Notes: generated from the letters alone by a model not told the origin. Numbered from the stretch's first letter, positions 18,712 to 33,844 are shown. The stretch is DNA of 64,000 nt from Petrosia ficiformis (GCA_947044365.1 OX345649.1:4069685-4133684); one strand, 5' to 3'. A program made the numbers and translations.

Positions 18712-21700
18712 GAAATTCATACAGTAGATTAGATCGGTAAAAATCATAGTCAGACCTTCTTCTAATGAGACTTATGGGAGGGGCAGTGAATGAATAATAA
18801 ATTTAATATTCTTATTATAAGGATAGTACAGGATTAGGTAAAGTACTATTAACTGAGCCAAATTTATCAACTGTAGAAACTAAACTTTAAGACATTCTTT
18901 ATAGTGCATTAAGCATTTTAATGAGGCACAAAGGTTGGGCTCAATAAAGGTCAATGCACAAGGAAAGCAAGTGCATTATCTAATCAAGACCTTTATTGGT
19001 CTGCCCAAGTGGCACATTATGCATTATCTAATCAAGACCTTTATTGGTCTGCCCAAGTGGCACATTATGCATTATCTAATCAAGACCTTTATTGATCTGC
19101 CCAAGTGGCACATTATGCATTATCTAATCAAGACCTTTATTGGTCTGCCCAAGTGGCACATTATGCATTATCTAATCAAGACCTTTATTGATCTGCCCAA
19201 GTGGCACATTATGCATTATCTAATCAAGACCTTTATTGGTCTGCCCAAGTGGCACATTATGCATTATCTAATCAAGACCTTTATTGATCTGCCCAAGTGG
19301 CACATTATGCATTATCTAATCAAGACCTTTATTGATCTGCCCAAGTGGCACATTATGCATTATCTAATCAAGACCTTTATTGGTCTGCCCAAGTGGCACA
19401 TTATGCATTATCTAATCAAGACCTTTATTGATCTGCCCAAGTGGCACATTATAACACTTAATGCTCTGTTAAGAAAGTTATAAAAGATTTAGTGTCTATC
19501 ACTTGACATTTGTAGTGTGTTTGGCTGCATTTTCCCAGCTAGCAACAACCTTACAACACGATAGAATATAAAAGCCCTGAAAGCTGGTGTAGTTATCGTT
19601 ATAAAACATAATATCTACAAAGGAAGTTACTGCGCATAAATATTTTAATGCATTCTTAAGTGTGCATTATGCTGTAGAAAATGCAATCAGGTGACTAATG
19701 CGATTGGCTCAATGTCATGTGATATATACTATGTAACATTAAGTTTGATGTGGTAAGTGGGTGGGGCTCAATAAAGGTTCAGGTAATTGCACAAGCAAAT
19801 TATATAATGAAGACCTTTATTGGCCCACCTGAGTGCCACATAATATGCTGAATGTACCATAAAGAATGATTTATTGTCTATCACTTGACATTTCTAGTGT
19901 GTTTGGTTGCTTATTCAACCATGTATTATGTAGTTAGCATTGTGCTGTTTAAAATGTGATCAGGTGACTAGTATACCAGTATGTGATTGGCTCAATGTCA
20001 CATGATCTGTACTAACAATAAATACAGAGAGATGAAAAATGCACTCCATATTTTCTATACTAGACAAGTAAATCTGGAACTTTCTGGTTTAAATCTACTT
20101 TGGATAATTGGAAGCTAATCTCAGTAGTGTGATAATTAAAAATGGACTTTTGATTTGTTACATATATAGCTATTGTGATGTGTGCTCTATTTATAGATAT
20201 TTATTTTAATTTTTCATAATAAAAAAATGTTGTACTATAAATTCACAATTTCTTATTACAATAGTTGATGAGTCATTCACGTTCACCTTATCCTCAGATA
20301 AATGTTCATAACTTTAGTTTGGAAGGACTGGCAATCTTTGTACCTGTACCATTTTCATATAAATATCCTTCATGTTCTTTTTTGTGTATGTCAAAAATCT
20401 ATCCATTGCTTCATTATTGAGTTAAAGTATAATCATGTATTAACTGATGACATTAAGTGAATATAGACCTTAGTATTCTATCACTATTGAGAATACTGAT
20501 AAATGTTTTTGATTATCAAGCACCATTTCATAGTACCTATGATGAAGTTTTCAATGACAGAGACAAAGTCATCCTCATTGAACAGTTTCTTTAACAAATT
20601 AAAGCTATTGACATTCCTTTCAGAGGTGCTTGGTATACACAACTTTCTGAACTTCTAATAGTGAAGTAGATGCAACTTTAAGAGCTTTGTAATACCGAAA
20701 GTATTTCTGGACCAAATACCCTACCAGATAGAGATAACATGTCTCCTGGGAGAGAGAGGGGTAAGCTAATATCCCAGAGAGACATTTTAAGTTGTGAACC
20801 TTTTGATCTGTGATGTCCAAGAAAATTTAATAATTCTTTTTCACTATAGTAATTATGAATTATTGTTTGATGTAACGAGGTGTCCAAAAAGTAGGTTGTT
20901 TCTTCATATAAGAAGTCACAAAATTGTGTTACATATATATAGTCTCATATGGTTACTATTTTGAATGTGTAATATAGCTACTATACTATCCTTATATGAA
21001 GTGATGATCAAAAAGTACTTTTAAAAGTACATTTAATGACCGAGGCTTGATTTATGGTTTAGTCGTACAATTTAAATTTTTTAAATACCTCTTTGTAGGT
21101 TACCACACTAATTGTAAACCTCAGACTGCATTTCCAAATATTGTTGATTTGATACTTTTCATTTGGTGTTTCTTGGATCACAAAAATTTAACAAAAAAAT
21201 ATAAAATTTGATTTGGTAAATGAATTTATAAATTGTGAATTCTATATTACACATTTAATATTCTGTTGCACAAATAACAAGTAAAAAGATTAATAACTAC
21301 ATTTTGTTAGTTAGTTCCTCCACCAGTACAATCAAGATATTACTCATTATTATAAAGATTATAAAGAACAAAAAAATAAACAATTTACCTAGTATACCGA
21401 TTTGATAAAAATACGGACTGTAAGAGAAAGAAACCGATGACTGGTGGGTATGAAGAAATTAGTACATACTAATAAATGACATATGACAGACTGGAACCCA
21501 TGTTATTAAATGACATGACAGACTGGAACCCATAATCAAGTATACATGGGCATTAGACTGCTATGTAATGAATGATTGTATCCTTTGAAACTTGTGATAT
21601 GAAAGTTTCGTATAATATGAATAATTTTTAAAAGCTATTTATATGCATAAAAAAACAAACAAAAAATAACAGACTCTCAGAGTATGGGTATGGGAATACT

Positions 21701-21716
21701 GGAATGAGGCTAGATA
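18712..21716. other. Intergenic spacer between convergent TMEM209 and RASA3
   Basis: 3 kb between two 3' ends. It contains the 48-bp satellite (18946-19455), a related single-copy module at about 19740-19860 (aataaaggttcagg, gaagacctttattggcc), a reverse copy of the TGACCTC family (20284-20465) and AT-rich DNA. The small open frames at 20620-20887 look like chance; I found no gene. Confidence 0.6.
18946..19455. repeat. 48-bp satellite, about 10 copies
   Basis: The unit runs from gcattatctaatcaagac to tggcacattat, with a g/a polymorphism (attggtct / attgatct). Because 48 is divisible by 3, the array is open in one frame and translates as HYLIKTFIGLPKWHIM repeats. It has no splice signals or homology that I recognise, so I call it non-coding. 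Confidence 0.9.
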
Positions 21717-24700
21717 TTAGACAACTTGAACTTGAGAATGATGATAAGCCAATTCATCTAAAATAACCATTAGCTCTTTATAAGAGCTTTCTATATGTTG
21801 TTTGTCCTCATCATCACTTCTTCCTCCTACACATTCAGATTCACCATCTCCTCCATTACTGGACCTTGAGTCACGTCCACCACTAGCCACAGGATCTTCA
21901 TCACCAGTCTGGTTCCCATGTTGGGATACCTTTGGCGTACACTTTTTATTAAGTGTCTCTCTCCCTTGTTGGAACTGAGAATATATAACCTGAGCATCCA
22001 GATGAGGATCCAAAGGATCTCGCCAATCACCAATAGTAATACCTCGATGACATAAACAACAACCAGGTTCTATATACGGGAGGAGACAAAGACATTTTCA
22101 ATAGAGCAGTAGTTTGGGTAGCTGTAATCAGAATATTTCTGATAGCTGATTAGGAATGTTGATGTTATGTATTATTTTACAGTACCTGACTTTATTAAGT
22201 TTACATACTACAATGAATGCTACACTTTAATAAGGTGATAGTCAACTGTATTTCTATGTACTGTAGCATAGTACTAAGGTATCACTGTACTTCACTCACA
22301 ATGGAAGTACAGTGATAGTATGTAAATGTAATAGGTACTGTAGCTTCAATATTATTGGCATAATCATGCTATAATGGCAGCAACTTGATCTTGCACAAGC
22401 AAAACAAAGGAACGTGTAGGTTGAAATATCATAAGATGATGCACAACCTCCCATATCAAGATGAGTTAGTACAAATTTTAAACATCACCCATCCCTCCCT
22501 CCCTCCATTGGTGAGTTATAGTTAAGTAAAATCATTTCATAAAGAAACAACATCGAGATACGAATGGACTATTTCAAACCACTTGAATTATGGGTATATG
22601 TATCATTCATTATTCAGCCATTGTCAGAGGTTACCATGGTAACAGGTATAATGTACATATCAATTTACAATTATGCAGTTATGAATAAGTATTATTAATT
22701 TATTATACCTGCATTTGCTGAAGCCCTACAGCAACTCCATTCTTTTTTTCTAGGTTGATAAAAACCTGGATGATACACAGGGCTCATGTCCCTATTACAT
22801 AAACACGCCTTCCTAATGGCTGACACCCACTTATTCTGTTCATTGACATCCTATAATCATGAAGAAATGGATGAAGATGGATGGATGGATGGATGGATGG
22901 ATGGATGTGTGGATGGATGGATGTATGAATGGAAGGATGGATGGATGGATGTGTGGATGGATGGATGTGTGGATGTGTGGATGGATGGATGTATGAATGG
23001 ATGGATGGATGGATGAATGGATGGATGGACGTATGGATAGATGAATGAATGTGATCTTGATTAGATAGATGTATGGATTACAAGTACATAGATGGATGGA
23101 TAAAGAGACAAATTATATCAGGTCAGATATAGGAAGCACAGATTGAGATGCTTACAGAAGCTTGAAGATATAGTGTTATTTGTGTTGGTGTACTCATTAA
23201 AGTTGGACCACTTGGTACAATGACCACTTGAAACATATGTTTCCTATGAAAAGCACCATCGTCAACTTTTTCTACAACTTTTATCCATTGAACAGGATAG
23301 CTCTTTGCCTCCTGAGGAAATCAAATGTCTATAAACCAACATGTAGAAGTATTTGACAGTCAACCAAAATGTTTCATTCACAATCACAGTAATGTCTATT
23401 CACAGTAACAATGACCTCAAAATTAAGATGTGATGACTTTATATGTAATATAGTGTATAGTTTAATATCATAAGGTTAATACATGATTATACTGTAACTC
23501 AATAATGAAGATTGAATAATATGAAAATGGTGCAAATAGAATATAAATAAGATGTGCATGTATACAGATTGTTTGATCCATCAAAACTAAAGTTATGAAC
23601 ATTTTTCTAAGGTCAAGGTGAATGCGAATGACCTTTAGGGAATGGACCTTATATTTGTACTAAGGAACTTGTACTAACAGCATTAACTCTTTGTTAATTG
23701 GCTCAAGATGTATTCCCAATGAGGCACACACTAACCATTGTTGATCCAAATTGGCCCATGCTTCAAAATGTATCAAAAACTCTGATGTATATTATTATAT
23801 ATTATTATTCATCACTATGATTACAGATGATAATTGACAATCTATTTTTATGATCTCTTTATTGTCTATACTTGTTCTTAATTCTCATACCCCAGTTTTC
23901 TTCTCTGTTGGAAAATATGTCAGTGCAATATTGCTTAGTTCAAAATATCTTTTTCTGTACAGTAAGCTCCCTACACCTGCAGATCCACTGGTATGTCGTT
24001 TCCATAGTTCACCTGATGCCAGTACCACATGCTGGAGGTATCCCAGACCAAACGGATCAGGGGACAAGAGAATAGGTGAACCTACATGTATATATTTATA
24101 ATGAGACAAAAAATAAAACAGATCATTTGTATAAACAGTATCATATGTAGTGGATGCACCAATATAGTATATTCCAAAAACTGATATTGACTTCACTAAT
24201 AACCAAATAACGATCGAATATTACATCTACATAATATGGCACGCCATTGGCCTAAAGAGCTTCTTAATTGGAGACACACAGTTTTCTCTTTGGGCCAGGG
24301 GCACAGTTAATTATGATTATATTGTCACTAACAACATTAACTGTTTGTTAATTAACTCAAGGTATGTTATCAATAGCACACACACTAACCATTGTTGAGC
24401 CAACTTTAAAACATATCAAAAACTGTTATTCTTTCAATAAAAATTAGAATTTTCTTGATGCTTATATATGTACATGTAGGTATCAAAAATGCTTATCATC
24501 AGAAATGACATTATTAGTACACTTATTAAAATATTAGTTAAATCACTAAATAATGGCTAATAATTATTGATACTAATTAGTGATCCGATCGGTGCATCAC
24601 TAGTTGAGTCAGTCATGTGACCTAATTTGCCTTTTCCTGGCTAACAGCTGCTATTCCTGTATAGGAAGCCAACAAAATTTGATTTATATGAAGATGTACT

Positions 24701-27700
24701 GTACTACATGTACTGTACTACATGTACTGTACTACATGTACTGTACTACATGTAGTGTAGCTGTTCTTGAATACCACATTTCATTGGCTTCCAGTACAAA
24801 ATATATAGCTCAATAGAGTGTTTGGATCAAAATTATGTTGTAGGAAAAGATTTGTCAAATATACACAGTTACATTATACATACACACATACATACATACA
24901 TACACACATAGATACATACATACACACACAGACACAGAGACAGAGACAGAGACAGTGTCTGACACAGACACACACACATACTGTGACACATACTGTACTG
25001 TACATGTACATCTCCATGCTACATAAAAAAATATCTCCATTTGGTGGTAATAATTTTCCAAAAACAACTGATAGTACAAAGTTATTGACTCACAGACTTT
25101 TGCTCCATCATCTTCAATATCTACAAGGTGAGTTACAAATGTCCTGATATCAGGAACACCTCCTTGTAATACAGCTGCCATAGGAGACATGAACTGCTCT
25201 TTGGCATCTGGTTGTATCTGAAGGTTGCCCATTGTTTGAATGATCTGATGAAAGGGAGAAATTTATCAATGAATGAATGAATGAATGGATGGATGAATGG
25301 ATGGTGAATGGATGGACGAATGGATGAATGAATGGATGGATGAATGGACGAATGGATGAATGGCTGGATAAATGAATGGATGGATGGATAAATGGATGGA
25401 TTGATGGTTGAATGGAGTCAATGGATGAGTGGTTACATATACATGTAGAAAAATCAATGAACCTTAGCAGTGAGTTTGAGGGTTCTTTCAGTTTTTTGAT
25501 CAGCATGTTCATCTCTTAGAGCAAATAGTTTAGGAGATAGTATGGCCGGTACAAAAAACCTCAAAAATATAAAACCAGTGACAGCTATGTATGGAATATC
25601 CTAACGACGAGAACAAACATATAATCATCATTATATCAACACTGATGTTTTTAAAAAGCTACAGGCAAGTTATCATACATGATGTTAACGGAGATGTAGA
25701 AAGAAAGAAAGAAAGAAAGACACCTGAGGCAATGGAAAAATGAAAATGAGAGTTGCCTCAGGTGGGATTCGAACCCACGACACTCTGTACTCCGGACAGA
25801 TGCTCTACCAACTGAGCTACCAAGGCAGCCCAGCTGGCAGGGTCCGAATCAAACATCTCATACGCCTATACATGTACATGAATCAATATAATTATTGTTT
25901 TAGAAAAAATGGATTTTTAGTCGGGGGGAGGAGGGTTCTGGACATTTGTGTGAAGTATCCAAATTTAAAGAGATGAAAACTTCAGCAAACTGTGCTCTTT
26001 GATGATAATGATATATTGATAATGATCAATATATTAGAGGGATCAATAGAAAGATGTATTAATATAAGTTTGATATACTTTTAAATTTGTGTGTGTGTGT
26101 GTGTGTGTGGGTGTGGGTGTGGGGGGAGGTCCCAGGTTCTCCTCCACCTATGTATGAAACCCTGCTGTGGTATGTTTGATTCTTTATTCACCTCGTGTGG
26201 AAATTTGGCTGAAACTCTTTGCCAGAGCATTTTAAGTGCTTGTCTAAGAATAGTGGGGCACTTTTGTACTGAACCAAAAATTGATTCAGTAGCCATTTGT
26301 ATGTATGTAGACAAATGAGAGACTGAAACTTCAAGTATCCTACTAGTTGAGCCAGACCTAACTGATCTAGAATAGAAATATACAGATTGAAGATGTATCT
26401 ATAAGATACTGTGTTAGAAATATGTAGATGAATAGATGGATGAATAAATGGATAGACTGATGGATGGACGATGAATGGATGTGGATGAACGGATGTGGAT
26501 GAATAGATGGATGGATGGATGGATGGATGGATGGATGGATGATGGGTGGATGGATAGATGGATGGATGGATGGATGAGTGGATGGATGGATGGATGAGTG
26601 GATGGATGGATGAGTGGATGGATGGATGGATGGATGGATGGATGGATGGATGGATGGATGGATGGATGTATGGATGGATGAGTGGATGGATGAGTGGATT
26701 AATGGATGGATGGATGGATGGATGGATGGATGGTTGAATGGAGTCAATGCATAAATGGTTACATATACATGTAGATGGACTTATGAATGGATGGCTGAAT
26801 TGATGCATCAAACAATAGACAGTCTGATAGACAAATAGATGGATAGATGAATGGATGACAGACAAATGGAGAGATAAAACAACTTACTTGCCAGACTGTT
26901 TAATTTGTTCTGGGTCCAATTCAACATGTTTCTTATCATTGAATATAGTATCAATAACAGGCTTTAATGTTTCATGGAGGTAAGGCAGGGCTGCAACCTA
27001 CAGAGAAAAAGAATCAAAAAGGGAAAAGGGTGATGAGTATGAAAAGAAGAAAAAGAGAGAAGAGGTACAAAACAGAGGGGAAGGGTGGGGGATGATAAGG
27101 ATGGGTAGGGTATGATAGGGAAGGGTAGTGGATGATAGGGAAGGGTAGGGTATGATAGGGAAGGGTAGGGGATGACAGGGAAGGGTAGGGAAGGGTGGGG
27201 GATGACAGGGAAGGGTAAGGGATGATAGGGAAGAGAAGGATATGAGAGGGAAGGGTGGGGGATGATAAGGAAGGGTAAGGGGTGATAGGGAAGGGTAGGG
27301 GATGATAGGGAATGATAGGGAAAGGTAAGGGATGATAGGGAAGGGAAGGATATGAGAGGGAAGGGTGGGGGATGATAAGGAAGGCTGGGGGATGATAGGG
27401 AAGGGTAAGGGAGTGAGTAGGCTAATTCATTTCAGTACCTTCATGAAATTGTCAAAACATTTTGAAGCCAATGAATTCCCTCGAAACAAATTCGAAGCAT
27501 GGACTAAGTGTGAGATGTATAGGTAAATTATTTCCAGTCATATTATTACACATTGTAATGATTGTATGTACATATCTTCACATCATGTTAACTATGAAGT
27601 GACTTTAGAATCTAAGTGGTCTGATCCACAACATCAATATTAAATGAATCTCAGAACCAGAGTAGTCTGATAACAACATTAATTTTTTAACATAATTATT

Positions 27701-28746
27701 ATAATTATTAGAGAACTCCATCTTCTTGTTTTATGTATTATATTCACTAACTTGTGTCTTCAACTTCTTTACTAACAAGACAATCCAGTAAAGGGATAAT
27801 AGAACCATGAGCGATATAGAAACGAACAAGTGTGTGAGCTAAGCTGTTACGATCCATTGTCATTACCTCTTCAAGAAGGACTAGTAGAGGAGCCCCTTTA
27901 GGCTAAGAGGATGGATGAGTGGGCAATAGATACATAGTTTATATTAGGCATATGACATGTATCAAAGTGATATATCATAATGTAACCATCTGCCCACACA
28001 ATGAGAGTTCATAATAATGCAAAGTTTATATTAGGAGGATCTTAAATAGTTTTTTTTGAACTTTGACTTGATGACTTAATGTATGGACAGCTTTCTTTCC
28101 CCATTTAGCTGTTTTAGTGATAATAATGACAATTTTAGGTGGTACTGTACGTCTACTTTCTTAAATTATTAACTAAAATTGTTAAACTAACTAAAAGTGC
28201 CCAATTGTCTTATGATTATATAGTCACAGTTGTAACAGAGACCTGTGATTTAGTACATGTAGTTTAATTACCAGTACTAAAAGTCACAATCCCTTACTAA
28301 AATGTATTTTGGTTATAGTTATAGTTAACTACAGAAAGGTTAATGTTCATATAATACTGTCACTATAGCAACTTACAGTACAGCACTATTAGATGTATGC
28401 CAAATAAAAATTTTTGTTGTCATGGCAACTGTTGACTCACTTAACACTATAATGCCATATTAAAAATCTCTAATTTACAGGTTATTTTTCTGAATTATAA
28501 TTACTATTATCTTACTGATGGATTCTCGACTGCTTTCAACATGAGTTGAACAAAGGATGCATAAAGAGGTGAGTCAAGTATTCTTTCCTCATGACATTGT
28601 ACTTTAAGACGAAGAGAACCTAGCTCTTTCTCTTTCCTTGAAAGAAAAGAAAAGTATAATTATATGATTATTATAATCCTGTGTACATACACATGTACTA
28701 CCATCCTGTTGTTGTTGTAGTCTATACCAGGTCTTATATACACAGT

Positions 28747-28778
<32 letters not shown>

Positions 28779-31700
28779 TTTCTTGTACTACCATCCTGTT
28801 GTTGTAATCTATGCCAGGTCATATATCTTTGACACACACATTCGTACATACACATACACACACATACATACACACACCTATTTCTTGTACTACCATCCTG
28901 TTGTTGTAATCTATACCAGGTCTTGTATCTTTGTCCTAACAGAAGTTCTGCTAAATCTACTACAACCTATAAATATATGAATAATAATTCATATAATACT
29001 CACAAGTAATATACTATTGCAAAAACAGTTATATATAGTGGAAGAGATTTTAGTTTTTGCCTGCCCCATTTGTGTATGTCAAATTTTAGTCCATTGCTTC
29101 ATTTATGTATTAACCTTATGACATTAAACTATACACTATATTACATATAAAGTCATCACATCTTAATTTTGAGGTCACCATGAATGTGAACAGACTTTAG
29201 AAATATGACCAAAATTGTGTATAGAAATGAATAGTTAATTTATTCCCATATGTGGACGGCACACCACCAGTGTTATACTAACTGACATAATCACAAATCA
29301 ATGAAGCAAAGAAGTGGGTAGAATTATCAATTATGTAATATTACTGGTTTAGGCATTGTTAATCTGTGCTTGTACATTTGCCTATACCAGTATGGAGTCA
29401 TGGACTATTATGGTCATTATCGTGTGTCTAATGAACATTCATAATATTAGTTAACAACTAAATACCATTTTAGTATGTTTTATTAACAGAACTATGAATA
29501 ACTAACAAAAGCATTCATAAGATAATAACAATGCTGTGTGTCAATACATTGATGAGTATATGATAATAACAATGCTGTGTGTCAATACATTGATGAGTAT
29601 ATGATAATAACAATGCTGTGTGTCAATACATTGATGAGTATATGATAATAACAATGTGTCAATACATTGATGAGTATATGATAATAACAATGCTGTGTGT
29701 CAATACATTGATGAGTATATGATAATAACAATGCTGTGTGTCAATACATTGATGAGTATATGATAATAACAATGCTGTGTGTCAATACATTGATGAGTAT
29801 ATGATAATAACAATGCTGTGTGTCAATACATTGATGAGTATATGATAATAACAATGTGTCAATACATTGATGAGTATATGATAATAACAATGCTGTGTGT
29901 CAATACATTGATGAGTATATGATAATAACAATGCTGTGTGTCAATACATTGATGAGTATATGATAATAACAATGCTGTGTGTCAATACATTGATGAGTAT
30001 ATGATAATAACAATGCTGTGTGTCAATACATTGATGAGTATATGATAATAACAATGCTGTGTGTCAATACATTGATGAGTATATGATAATAACAATGCTG
30101 TGTGTCAATACATTGATGAGTATATGATAATAACAATGTGTCAATACATTGATGAGCATATGATAATAACAATGCTGTGTGTCAATACATTGATGAGTAT
30201 ATGATAATAACAATGCTGTGTGTCAATACATTGATGAGTATATGATAATAACAATGCTGTGTGTCAATACATTGATGAGTATATGATAATAACAATGCTG
30301 TGTGTCAATACATTGATGAGTATATGATAATAACAATGCTGTGTGTCAATACATTGATGAGTATATGATAATAACAATGCTGTGTGTCAATACATTGATG
30401 AGTATATGATAATAACAATGTGTCAATACATTGATGAGTATATGATAATAACAATGCTGTGTGTCAATACATTGATGAGTATATGATAATAACAATGCTG
30501 TGTGTCAATACATTGATGAGTATATGATAATAACAATGCTGTGTGTCAATACATTGATGAGTATATGATAATAACAATGCTGTGTGTCAATACATTGATG
30601 AGTATATGATAATAACAATGCTGTGTGTCAATACATTGATGAGTATATGATAATAACAATGCTGTGTGTCAATACATTGATGAGTATATGATAATAACAA
30701 TGCTGTGTGTCAATACATTGATGAGTATATGATAATAACAATGTGTCAATACATTGATGAGTATATGATAATAACAATGCTGTGTGTCAATACATTGATG
30801 AGTATATGATAATAACAATGTGTCAATACATTGATGAGTATATGATAATAACAATGCTGTGTGTCAATACATTGATGAGTATATGATAATAACAATGTGT
30901 CAATACATTGATGAGTATATGATAATAACAATGTGTCAATACATTGATGAGTATATGATAATAACAATGCTGTGTGTCAATACATTGATGAGTATATGAT
31001 AATAACAATGCTGTGTGTCAATACATTGATGAGTATATGATAATAACAATGTGTCAATACATTGATGAGTATATGATAATAACAATGCTGTGTGTCAGTA
31101 CATTGATGAGTATATGATAATAACAATGCTGTGTGTCAATACATTGATGAGTATATGATAATAACAATGCTGTGTGTCAATACATTGATGAGTATATGAT
31201 AATAACAATGCTGTGTGTCAATACATTGATGAGTATATGATAATAACAATGCTGTGTGTCAATACATTGATGAGTATATGATAATAACAATGCTGTGTGT
31301 CAATACATTGATGAGTATATGATAATAACAATGCTGTGTGTCAATACATTGATGAGTATATGATAATAACAATGCTGTGTGTCAATACATTGATGAGTAT
31401 ATGATAATAACAATGTGTCAATACATTGATGAGTATATGATAATAACAATGCTGTGTGTCAATACATTGATGAGTATATGATAATAACAATGCTGTGTGT
31501 CAATACATTGATGAGTATATGATAATAACAATGTGTCAATACATTGATGAGTATATGATAATAACAATGTGTCAATACATTGATGAGTATATGATAATAA
31601 CAATGCTGTGTGTCAATACATTGATGAGTATATGATAATAACAATGCTGTGTGTCAATACATTGATGAGTATATGATAATAACAATGTGTCAATACATTG

Positions 31701-32535
31701 ATGAGTATATGATAATAACAATGCTGTGTGTCAATACATTGATGAGTATATGATAATAACAATGCTGTGTGTCAATACATTGATGAGTATATGATAATAA
31801 CAATGCTGTGTGTCAATACATTGATGAGTATATGATAATAACAATGCTGTGTGTCAATACATTGATGAGTATATGATAATAACAATGCTGTGTGTTGTGT
31901 GTAAAACTTTGATGATTTAAACATGCTGTAGATAGCAAAACTCTTGGCCATTGATTGACGTGATATACTATTCAATAAATACAAAATGCAAGACATTAAA
32001 TGAACAAAAGAAAATATTTTGTGATAACCAGGAGCTCACAAGCTGCTGTGATAATACACTAAAGCCATTACTTAGGGATAGATGGCAATGTGTACATAAT
32101 TGGAGTGAGCCTGAGCGAGCCCCACCCTGACCAGGTTTATGAATATTCTGTGATCTGGTTTAATGGACAATTACTAATTTAATTTATGCTTGTTCAGGCT
32201 TGCCTCTGATGATCATCACCTGTCTTGTATTGTGTAATTACATTCCTATTGTGTTTATGTGGTATACATACACAACACAGCTCAGACTTGCCACTAATGA
32301 TTATGGCATGTCTATATAGTTGTATAATTATGTATAATTACATTCCTATTGTGTTTATGGGGTGTACATACACAACACCACAAAACCCAGAAGGTAGGTA
32401 CGTGGTAAAATTAGGAATGTGAATTAATTCCATTTCATTGACACAAAACCACACAACAATAGAAATCAATTAGAAACAGATTAATAGTTAACCAATAATT
32501 ATAAATCAAACATAAAGTGTATTGAGCACATGTAC

Positions 32536-32607
<72 letters not shown>

Positions 32608-33812
32608 GAGAATGTATGGGAATGTTTACAGACTCAACTAACCCTTATGATATAAAATCAAACACTACTAGTCCATTAAGCATATTATATTGTATATATA
32701 CAGGAGAAGGTGTGGGAATGTTTACAGACTCTTATGATATAAAATCAACACTACTAGTCCATTAAGCATATTATATTGTATATATACAGGAGAAGGTGTG
32801 GGAATGTTTACAGACTCTTATGATATAAAATCAACACTACTAGTCCATTAAGCATATTATATTGTATATATACAGGAGAAGGTATGGGAATGTTTACAGA
32901 CTCAACTAACCCTTATGATATAAAATCAAACACTACTAGTCCATTAAGCATATTATATAGTATATATACAGGAGAAGGTATGGGAATGTTTACCAGTAAT
33001 ATGTCAGGTGTTAGAGACTTAGCTAACCAATATCCTTTTGTGATAAAATTTAGTCCATTAAGAAATGTATATTTTATGCAATAACTAACGATAGTCAATG
33101 ACTAACCATAGAGTGTTTGATTTTAATTGGTTAGCTGAAAGTCTCTCTACCTGACAAACATTCCCATACTTCATTGTAAATAATATATTAAAATATACAT
33201 GTAGTATATACATGTATATAGCAAATATGGGAATATTTGTCAGTTAGAGAGAGACTCTCAGCTAACCAATTAAAATCAAACATTCTATGCTTACAGTGGG
33301 TATATATACATTTTGTATTTACAGCAGGTATGGCTTAAAGTGTACGAGGCAAAGCTGAGGACTAGTATCCCTACTACCTCATATTAAAATTGTTAATACT
33401 ATATAGTATTTCTATCTATATATAAGGTAAATAGAACTTTGGTTGCTATGGTAACATAGTATCGACAACATAGTAGAACAGCAAGACTTTAGTTAGAGGA
33501 GATTAACAATATTGGATTTCTGAGACAGATATCATTTTCAAGTATATACCTCTCCTTGGAATTTATCATGATGAAATTTGTCCCAATCATATAGGCTAAT
33601 TCTTAATGTCCTGTTGCTAGGATCTGCAATAGGTTTTTTAATGGGTATCTCGTAGGTTTTGTTCCAACGAGGAAAACGGGTTTTACGTAAAACTGGAGTA
33701 CTCAGTTCTTTTCCTCTGTAGTATATGACAGCATAAGGATCAGATTTTCCACTAACATCTTTAGGAGCTAAATCTCTGTAATGGAAGAATATGTCAAAAA
33801 ATAGAAAGATAG

Positions 33813-33844
<32 letters not shown>

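Noticed and set aside
20620..20887. Small minus-strand frames of 66-69 aa
   Set aside because: They have no splice context and no recognisable motif, overlap each other in different frames, and lie in a repeat-rich spacer.
22630..22643. gttaccatggtaac, a perfect X-box-like palindrome in RASA3 intron 18
   Set aside because: It is far from any start codon. Similar ccatggtaac-type strings occur in several introns (11080, 12332, 33442), so background occurrence is likely.
26188..26865. 225-aa frame rich in Ser-Ile-His-Pro as a coding gene
   Set aside because: It is the translation of a GGAT array. Only 26192-26339 is coding, as RASA3 exon 13, and in a different frame.
29518..31895. Possible CRISPR array because of regular repeats
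   Set aside because: The units are contiguous tandem copies with no unique spacers, inside an animal gene intron.
32225..32422. 65-aa plus-strand frame in RASA3 intron 7
   Set aside because: It spans an imperfect local duplication (cattcctattgtgtttatg twice), which explains the open frame.
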